This document shows positions 56,237-64,000 of a stretch of DNA of 64,000 nt, piece by piece. Positions within the stretch are counted from its first letter, which is position 1; the number at the start of each line of letters is the position of its first letter. Made by a program: the position numbers and the translations under genes. Below the pieces are notes generated by a model. That model was not told the DNA's origin and searched no databases. It worked only from the letters and a program-made list of their open reading frames with translations. The DNA comes from Echria macrotheca (lineage: Eukaryota > Ascomycota > Sordariomycetes > Sordariales > Schizotheciaceae): contig MU839827.1 of the NCBI GenBank assembly GCA_030411725.1, positions 2,294,001 through 2,358,000 on the forward strand, read 5' to 3'.

Positions 56237-58421
56237 TTAGAAATTCACACCCGTATACGGACTCTGGACACTCCCGAAGCCCTGGGGACACTGCCTCCCC
56301 AGTCCCGCACTCCCAGATCTGATATAGCAAATCTTGGCCGTGGTACAGGCCGCGCTAGTGCAGTTGGGGCTCTGGGAACTTCTCTTCCCCTGGTACGTGT
56401 TGTAAAGAGACACCAGAGTTCGGTTCCGCTCCATGGCTTCGGTGACCCGATGCCAGAACGTCGCATTCAGGGGCGCACTGTCCGGCCATCCGACCGCAGG
56501 CCCGTATGTCTCTCTTGTAGAGTACTCACGCTTGAAGACGGGACCAGTCTGGTCAAGCTGGCTGAACGTACCGACATCGGCATAGAAGGTATATGCGTCA
56601 AACACGTCCCAGGACCCCGTGTCTACTTCGTACATCCGGTATCCGGAATTGAGGTTCGTCAGAGGCGTGACCGAGGGACCAACCCAGGCTGAGGCGATGG
56701 CATTATCTGCTGTTTGTTTCGTGCCATTGTTCTTGTAATAGATGAGGTTTTGGTCTGATACTAGTTAGCATCCCTGAGATACTCAAAGTCAACAGGAGAA
56801 CAAACTTACCTTCGTGGGTATGTCCCCAGAACACGTTGGCAATTACATGTGGCGAGTAACGGTCGATAATCCGGTACAACATCTCGGAACCACCTGGCAT
56901 CGGATTTGAGCCATCCCACCCACTCAGGACGTGACCGACGATCCAGACACGCTGGCCGGCATCCTCGGCTTTTTGGAGCTCATTGATCAGGAACGAAAAC
57001 ATGCCAGAGAAATCAGGGTTGGCAGCCTGAATGAAGGAATATGGGTTGTTCCGGTAGTACAGGTCGGTGTTGAGAGTAATGATGCGTAGACCTAGGGAGT
57101 GGACTATCGAATACGCCGCATAGTGAGTCGATGCCTCGGCTTGGGTGGCCTTGTCAATCCATCCATAGTGCTCCCAGAGCTTCGAAACGTGCTGGTAATT
57201 CCACGAAAACTGGCGGCTGAGAGAGCCATTCTTGTCGATTGCGTACGGAGCATCCAGGTTGTCCGGACTCGTGTCATGGTTTCCCAGGGCAGCGTATATA
57301 GGCCCACCAATATAGGCCTTGAACATCTGCCAGATCGAGTCCTCGGTCACCTCGACGTAGGCTTGCGATCTCTGATTCTGAGAATCGTGTGCGACGAGAT
57401 CGCCAGTGTAGAGCGTAAGGGCCGGTGGATTCTTGAGAGAAGTTCCAGTCAGGGGACCGATGGATTGCAGAGCTGCCAGAGCCAGATAAAACGGCGAATC
57501 GCACTTGTAATATCCAAAAAGGGGTGCTGGATGCTGCACCACCGGCATTGCGCCATCAACAGCGGCGGCGTAACGGCAACACATGCCCGAAGAGCAGTTC
57601 CCCTCTGAGCCGACCGAGTATCGAGTGTCAAGATGCAAGTCTGACAGGTGGAATACCTTGACCAACTTGCCGCTCCTCTTCGGTATCTTGGGCGATTTTG
57701 GCCTGGGCTTGGGAAAGTCAACCTTGATGGGTGGCGCTGGCGGTTGAGGGCAGAATCCGAGATAGGCACAGATATGGCGGCCATCGAGACCTGCAACATC
57801 GGCCTTGGAGAGTATCTGCGTAAACGAACCGCCAAAACTAGCTGCTTCATACGTAGTCTGGCACGTGCCGTTGCTCTTGTAGCGAGTAATTTGGCAAAGA
57901 GAGATCAAGGCGTTGGGAATATGCTCAGGAGCGAGCAGCGCCGCCGCTCGTCCAACCGACAGAGCACTGAGACACTTTGAGCAGTTCCTTGACGGCTCTG
58001 TGCCGTTGCTCTGGATAATATCGAGGATCTGGTGAGTGGCAACAGAAATAACGGCCTTGGCATCTCCCTCGGTCAGATTGGCCACAGCAGGAGGAAAGAC
58101 AGGCGGATCCGGATCATGACTCGGGACGGATTGGGGGTTTGTCAGATCGAAAGGGAACGTGATGTTCAAAACCGGGTCAAATATGACGGGTTCAGGCTCT
58201 GTTGTTGGCCCAGGCTTGACTGTTATTGCGAGTTAGAATCCAATTCAAGAATTCCTTTGATGATACTGGCGAGGCTTCGTACCATAGTAGCTCGAGTAGA
58301 CCGATGTTGGGAATGCAGCAGGCACGGTGTAGGCATCCGGCAGTCCACTTTGAACCGGACTGTCTCGCTCCACGACGCGAGCAGTAGCCAATCCCGCCGT
58401 GAAGAGGAATTGAAGTTTCAT
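56237..58421 (-). CDS. Secreted acid-sphingomyelinase-like phosphodiesterase
   Basis: Three exons, 58421-58283, 58219-56810 and 56754-56237, encode 688 aa. A signal peptide (MKLQFLFTAGLATA) is followed by a saposin-B-like domain with paired cysteines (NCSKCLSALSVG, CQITRYKSNGTC, ICAYLGFC). The metallophosphatase domain has every metal-binding motif: HLSDLHLD, YTGDLVAHDS, LGNHDTSPD, WIVGHVLSGWD and FWGHTHE. The C-terminal domain carries Cys pairs (NCTSAACTTAKICYIRSG) as in ASM. ASM enzymes cleave sphingomyelin to ceramide and phosphocholine; fungi make little sphingomyelin, so the fungal substrate may be an inositol phosphosphingolipid or another phosphodiester. Many N-glycosylation sequons support secretion or vacuolar location. 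Confidence 0.93.
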
Positions 58422-59439
58422 TCTTCCGACTTGTGACCAGATGGTCTTCGGTTGGACAAGGAAGCAAATATTGTAGCAAAACCCAAGCGGCGATGTTCGG
58501 GAGAGTTTACCTGCTCAGCACCCCTGCGTAGAAGTTGAAGACAGACGCAGAGGACGGGGTGCTGGCTTTAAGAAGTGCCATGGTCGTGACTTCTGCCTCC
58601 CAGCCTGCTCGTAGTTGCCCCGATTGTTTCTGTAGCCGTACCCCGGAGATACACAAATAGGAGGAACATTGGGAGCCACGTGGGGGCTCCCGCTGCACCA
58701 ACCTTTGGAAGTCAGCCTCGTTGCGAGCCTGCAACTGCGGGGATACAACTGCACTGCGGATCATATCCGTTGCGGTGTTTCCCCCTCACGCTCCCTTCCG
58801 TCTTCCGCCATCTCCTTTGAGGCATGACAGACATGATTGTGGAAGGCTGAGAGAACGTTCCAAGAAAAGAAATGAAACAATCGCTGGCCAACCTTGAACA
58901 GGAAAGCTGCTTCTCAACTCCAAAGCTTGATCTCTCCTGACCTTGTCTCTAACCCGGCTCTCTGCAAGTCTCTCACGTAGGACTTTACGCTCATGCCGAG
59001 GTCAATTGCTAGTGGTAAGTTTTCAGGTTTGCGATTTCTGCGAGATTGAGCTTGTTTCTGTTCCATCTGAGCACCAAAACGGCAATCGACAGTTCCAAGA
59101 CCTTCCAGTTGCTATTTGTTTGCTGCAAAAGCGGTCCTGGGTTCAACGTCCGTTCGTCGATAGCGATACCTGACGCCTATCTTATCAGCACGTGCCCCAG
59201 TACCAGACAGTGGAGCAGTGGGCGTTCCAGTGGGGACGAGGCGGCCAAATCGGTTACAAAAGGCAAGTGCAGCCTTACCGACACCCACCAGATCGGCTCG
59301 AGGAGGAGCGACCGGCGCAAGCGCAAGTGTTAGCAGGGCATTGAATTCTGGCGGGGCCAGCAGCTTTGCCCCGTTCAATGTGTCGGGCTTCAATGGGCAG
59401 CAGCTCACGGCGGAGTAGTGCCAGCACCAAACATCTTCA
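58422..59439. promoter_or_regulatory. Divergent promoter region ASM-like / CDP-2-like
   Basis: A 1-kb spacer between two divergent starts. No gene supported, and no TATA box or known motif was picked out. Confidence 0.4.
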
Positions 59440-62400
59440 ATGACCACGGCATCCGGGCGACGAGGCACGAGATCCACCCGTCAACAGACGAACAGCGACG
59501 TATTCTACGCCATCCGCGACATTGTCGCCGAGGAGCGCCGCAAGGGCAAGCTCTATTATAAAATAGACTGGGAAGACGACCCGCGCACCGGCGAGTCCTA
59601 CGAGCCCACCTGGGTACGTCCGCCGCTACGCTGGCGCATGCGGGTTGAATGGCTCACCTTACTGTAGGAACCAGCCGAGAACGCAACTAGGGAGGCCGTA
59701 GCGGATTGGGAGCGCTTCAAGAAGACTCGCGACCAAGACTCCGACCCGGAGAGCCAACCAGTGAGAACCCCGAACTGGCGAGCGAAGCGACGACGAAGCG
59801 CGCAGGCATCTGCGACTCACGGGCGGGCGGCGGAACGAGGGAAGGCGGATTACCAGAGTGATACATCAGAAGCCGGGGACGATTCGCCTGAGTGGCGCTT
59901 TGTTGATGCGATTCCTCGAGGTCGTGGACAGCTTATCGTTGGAATCCCACATCGACCCAGCTTCGATACATCGGTCTACGTACTGGTCGATCCCGACGAG
60001 CTTTCAGAATTCAACCAGGACAAGGAGGACGGTAAAGGTGCTATCAGTCAGACTACGATTCCTGATTCCCAGGCCCTTTCTGATCTCTCCTTGCTTCCTT
60101 CGGCCCAGGACCCTGGAAAGTCCCAACACTCCAACGACGTGCCCGCTTGGGTTCCGGGCGATCCGCTGCAGGACGATACCAGTCAAACGTTAGATCACTC
60201 ACTAAGTATCCGAACTGATCAAATATTGGACCTTGCGGAGGACGGCGTCATTGGAGACGCACAAGACCCAATCCGCGCTGAATCAGGTCCAGGAATCGCG
60301 CAACCGAGCCTTGATCCACTTCGCTCGAATCATTCGACGCCCCAGATTCCTTCTCGACAACCCGAGCCATCGAACCAGCTTTCAGAACCAGAGCCTCAGG
60401 ACCTCAACTCAAGCCCTCGATTTTTGACTCAGGAAGATCTCGTCTTTCCGTTGCTCGAAGATTCTTCATCATCTGCAATACAAGCAACGGCTTTGAGTGC
60501 CTTGGATTCCTGTCCCAACATCGCTTCGCAGAACATCATCGTCCCTGCAAGTGGCTCCCCAGTGTTGAGCTCGCTTGTGACACCTTTTCAAGAACAGGCG
60601 ACACCTTTCCAACAGGCAGCCCAGGTTGTGGACCATCCTTACGCGCATCCTTACGCGCATCGACAGGAAATACGCACCCAGACACAGAACTGGGGAGGTT
60701 CTGACGACGAATGCGAAGTCATTCCGGAGACCGTGACGAGGACGGTGACTAGGACCTTTCATCCGGACGAAGCGCCTGGTGAGTTGCTCGACGGGGCCGT
60801 GATCTATTCTAACTCCCGCGCCAGCAACGGAGCCGGCCTCTTGCATTTGTCTTTGACCGGCACGGCAAGCACGGTCAACCAGCAGCCAACACTGTCTCTC
60901 CCTCGACCGGTGACAGGTCCCAGCGCTACAATGGCCGCACCACCCATGGAGGAAAACCCACGTTCTGCGATCGAGGAGTTAATGGACCTCCGGACCTCTT
61001 TCTTTGAGCAGCCGCAACCACGGCAGAGCTCGCAGAGCCCGGCGGAGCCCTATCAACCTACTACTGAACCCTACCATCAGCCGGATGCCGAGCGCTACCA
61101 ACCAGAGGAGCCTCTGTCGGCTGTCGAGCAGCTGAAGCGGGATATCGGGTTAGGCATCGCTTCAGCTGACCTTCCACCACCGGAATTCGCCGACCTCGAC
61201 TATCAGCGGGTCCCTGCGACGGTAGCACCATCCGATCTGACGACTTCAGCCGAACCCCTCTCGATTGTCGACAGATCTCTGCCTCCCAGTGCCCTCGGCA
61301 TTTTGCCAGGGATCACCGAGAGCGTCGAGCTTGAACCATCCCCCCAAGGCGACGACGAGGATGAAAGGAGACTGGACCAGACGGAATTCATCGTCACACT
61401 GCCCATGGCGGCAAATAGTCGAGACAGATACCTTCGACTAATTGCAGAGAGGAGAGCTACAATGATCGAGTTCGGGGACGCATTTGCGAAATCGCTCTCG
61501 ATAGTGCCAAACGATGCTTTGGTATCAGAGATGGACGACCTATATAGAGAACTGCTGGATATTTGCGACCTACCGTCCTATGCGGCTGACATTCATGATA
61601 TGAGCCCTTCGGATATGATGCGGCATGCGACCGGCACGAACACCAAGTTCTCGTTCGTCTACGAGTTTCTTAATCAGATCAGGGACTTGAACAGCCGCGT
61701 GCTGATCATGTCTCGCCCGGGTCTCACCTTCGAATATCTGCAGGCTGTACTTTCAGCATCCGACTTCCACTACACTGTCCTCGGACAAGGGGACGGGATG
61801 ATGGAAGTCGCCGCCAAGGGACTCAGCATAATCCTTGCCCAAGCAGGGGATGACTTGACAGCCACGGGCGGCGGTATTGACGTCGTTGTCGTGTTTGACA
61901 ACGTTGCCCGCTCAATCGAACTCCCCGCGTCCCTTGGCTATGACGACATTGGTCCTGTCGTCCTGTCCCTAGTGGTCACGTACTCCCTCGAACATATCGA
62001 TCGCCAACTAGGGCAGAGTCTGACCGGCTTAGAGAGAAAGAACGCCCTTAACTTGGCAGTCGTCACAGCAAGGCCATTTCTTGCGTCCCCGGAAGGCGGC
62101 CATCCTGAACCCCACGAGCTCGCTGAAATCTTTGCCAACTTCCTCAAAAACCCGGAGGGCGGCTTGAGCTGGGAACCTGTCATTCTGCCGGACGACGTAT
62201 TCGACCTGTATCTAAGCTCTCAGGCTGAAAACGCGGAAAACAGCGATATTGGGCTCCATCCAGACGGCTCAGCGCAGCCCAACCCCCGGAAACGTCTTCT
62301 GGTAAGTACCCCAGACCGATGGTGAGTTCTCGGGAACTGACAAGAACAGGAGGATGTAGACAGCAGTACAGCTAAGCGCATGAAGACGCTTGATCTTCGT

Positions 62401-63420
62401 CCATCGAGCACTTATGAGCTGCCGGCACGGATGAGTGATCTGCTCAAAACCACACTTGCGAGCTATGGACCTTCAGATGAAGTGGAGACGGAACCAGTTC
62501 TTGTTCCTCTTGGCCGGCTGGAATCCGTGGCAACACGGATGTCGGAACTCCAGGATGCGCTCAGTGCTCATGGGCAGATAGAGACCCAACTGCGAGAGCA
62601 CATCAAGAGTCTCGAGGCCCAGATTCGCTCCCACGAACGGACCACCAAGGTCACTCATGCAAAGTATATGGAGCTTCTCCGTGAACAAATTGCCAATGAC
62701 AAGGCTCGCAAGAAAGCAGAGGAGGAAAGCGCCGCGTTGAAGAGCCAGTTTGATGCGAATAGGTCAGAAATCCAATCGTCAAAGGATCGAATCAAGGCAC
62801 TGGAGGCGGAACTCGCCGAAATCAAGGCGTACTTGGCTGGCTCCTCCAACCCGGACGCCGCGAAACTAGCCCAGGCGGAGAAGGCACTCGAAGAAGCCCA
62901 AGCCAAGGTGCAGACGCTGGAGAAGAAGATAGTGAGTGTCCAGGGCGATGCAGAGTATTGCCGTGTGGCATATCAAGACGCGTCCAGCGGCGCTGCCGAG
63001 CTCGGCAAGGAGAATCTGGAGCAGAAGGAGAAGATAAAGGAGCTCGAGAGACGGGCGAGCGAGAATCTGCTCAAGATCCATGAGATCAACGCCAAACAGG
63101 CCGAGGAAGCCACGCTCCGCCAGATGGAGGATATGCGTGCGATGCTAGAGAACCGCGAGCGCGAGCTCGACCGTACCCGGGAGGAGCTACAGAAGCTGAA
63201 GAACGGACGTCGCGAGACCCGGCAGGCTAGTATCCCGCGTAGTCCGCGGACCGGCGTCATGAGTCCTCGCAACGGCCGCGGCGTGGGAAGCGGCGGCAGT
63301 GGTAGCCGGGGGACTAGTCCGGCCCCGGCCCACGACGCCGCCTCGTCGGCCCAGCAGGCCGGCATGACGTTTCTGCAGCAGCCTGGCCACCGCTGGAGAG
63401 CCCAACACCCCGATGACTAG
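59440..63420 (+). CDS. CDP-2-like chromodomain protein with HDA2/3-type domain (HCHC deacetylase complex)
   Basis: Three exons, 59440-59613, 59668-62301 and 62350-63420, encode 1292 aa. A chromodomain spans about residues 20-80: VFYAIRDIVAEERRKGKLYYKIDW, then YEPTWEPAENATREAVADWERF, with the aromatic-cage residues kept. After a long disordered region comes an HDA1-complex subunit 2/3-like domain (about 630-910; SRDRYLRLIAERRATMIEFGDAF, LIMSRPGLTFEYLQAVLSASDFHYT, VVVFDNVARSIELP), then coiled coils (about 1000-1225). This is the architecture of Neurospora CDP-2, which with HP1, HDA-1 and CHAP forms the HCHC complex that silences and deacetylates H3K9me3 heterochromatin. An intron splits the chromodomain between Trp58 and Glu59. 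Confidence 0.88.
60633..60661 (+). repeat. Direct duplication of a 12-bp unit in the CDP-2-like gene
   Basis: CCTTACGCGCAT occurs twice in a row, encoding PYAHPYAH in the disordered linker. In-frame and harmless. Confidence 0.75.
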
Positions 63421-64000
63421 CAGACGGCGGTAGTGGGCGAGCGCCAGACGGGAAGTGACCAGGGGCTGGTCGTGAGGACGATCGTGACCTGCAGGAAGAG
63501 CGACGGGGCGCCGCCGTCGGAGCCGGGCTCGCTTGCCGACAACCCAACGAGGGGATGGAGTTCGTGGGCAACATGGCGCGGCGGAGGCGGTGGTCGTAGT
63601 CGTCGTGGCGGGAATCCTCCTCCCTGAGGGTTGTTCTATGCTCTCGGGTTGTGCTCTCGGGTTGTAAAAAAGGGAAACGGAACGGCGGTGGGTTGGGTTG
63701 TTTTTTTATCCCTACATTATCGAGCAGTTTGTGTGTTTCTCTCTCTCTCTCTTTACCGTGGATGGGGGTGCATTTGCGACTGCATCGGGCGTTACCACAG
63801 GGATATCGGGCAGGGTTATTCCAAGGCGTAAGCAGAAAGGCGAAGGCAGTTGGGCGGTTACTACGGTCCAGCAGCGCTTCTTCTATAGCTTTGTACATAT
63901 TGTGTTCGATAGCATGAGCGGCGCCTGGTAATATAAGCGTTGCGTCAGAAGTTGGTTTGTGATGTGAATCCCATGTCACACAAGCACCCGAGTCACATCA
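63421..64000. other. 3' region of the CDP-2-like gene to window end
   Basis: No gene supported. A short CT microsatellite (about 63738-63752) and a T7 run near 63699 lie in what is likely the 3' UTR. Minus-strand open frames here have no domain. Confidence 0.4.

Noticed and set aside
1..64000. CRISPR arrays, IS elements, prophage or secondary-metabolite cluster
   Set aside because: No regularly spaced repeats, transposase, integrase, PKS or NRPS coding was seen; gene content is eukaryotic housekeeping.

Overview
The window is nuclear DNA of a filamentous ascomycete, most likely a Sordariomycete near Sordariales/Chaetomiaceae. Support comes from short introns (about 46-150 nt) with GTRNGT donors, CTRAC branch points and YAG acceptors, GC-rich C-ending codons, and fungus-specific proteins such as a CDP-2-like chromodomain/HDA2-3 subunit, an NRP1-type RNA-binding protein and a MID1 channel subunit. 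I found no prophage, IS element, CRISPR array, rRNA or recognisable tRNA. The content is about 25 housekeeping protein genes separated by 0.1-2.4 kb spacers. All exon boundaries are my own reading of splice signals plus reading-frame continuity. Apart from the partial HID1, each recognised spliced gene closes to a whole number of codons.

Left part (1-16 kb): HID1-like trafficking protein (-, partial, runs off the left edge), signal peptidase subunit SPC3 (+), 5'-3' exoribonuclease XRN1 (-), RbAp46/48 WD40 histone chaperone (+), a 919-aa F-box-like protein with an acidic tail (+), then a 1.5-kb AT-rich convergent spacer with nested repeats.

Middle (16-44 kb): NRP1-like pseudo-exonuclease/RRM/RanBP2-zinc-finger protein (-), a 2.4-kb spacer, a Pmp3-type stress peptide (+), an unknown Ser-rich protein (+), an LPxELR-type (2EXR/F-box-like) protein (+), a CDF metal transporter with DxxxD motifs (-), a monoglyceride-lipase-like hydrolase (-), an RFX transcription factor (-), the ER-shaping protein YOP1 (+), the calcium channel subunit MID1 (+), a small mitochondrial membrane protein (-), RAMP4/YSY6 (+), a Lys-rich SMAP-domain protein (-) and the SNRNP27 splicing factor (-).

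Right part (44-64 kb): a UBA/UIM protein carrying a catalytically dead USP-like domain (+), GET4 (+), a low-complexity protein of unknown function (-), glycogenin with a long His-rich tail (-), an acid-sphingomyelinase-like phosphodiesterase (-) and the CDP-2-like heterochromatin subunit (+).

The genes do not form a pathway cluster. There are two loose themes. One is ER and membrane biogenesis (SPC3, YOP1, RAMP4, GET4, MID1, HID1). The other is RNA and chromatin control (XRN1, NRP1, SNRNP27, RbAp48, CDP-2, RFX). I saw no sign of horizontal transfer or a secondary-metabolite cluster. The most unusual items are the two enzyme folds that appear to have lost their catalytic residues (NRP1 exonuclease domain, USP-like domain), the His-repeat tail of glycogenin, several extreme gene-structure features (start-codon-only exon, 5-nt first exon, GC-AG intron), and a compact repeat-flanked element at 14.92-15.11 kb.
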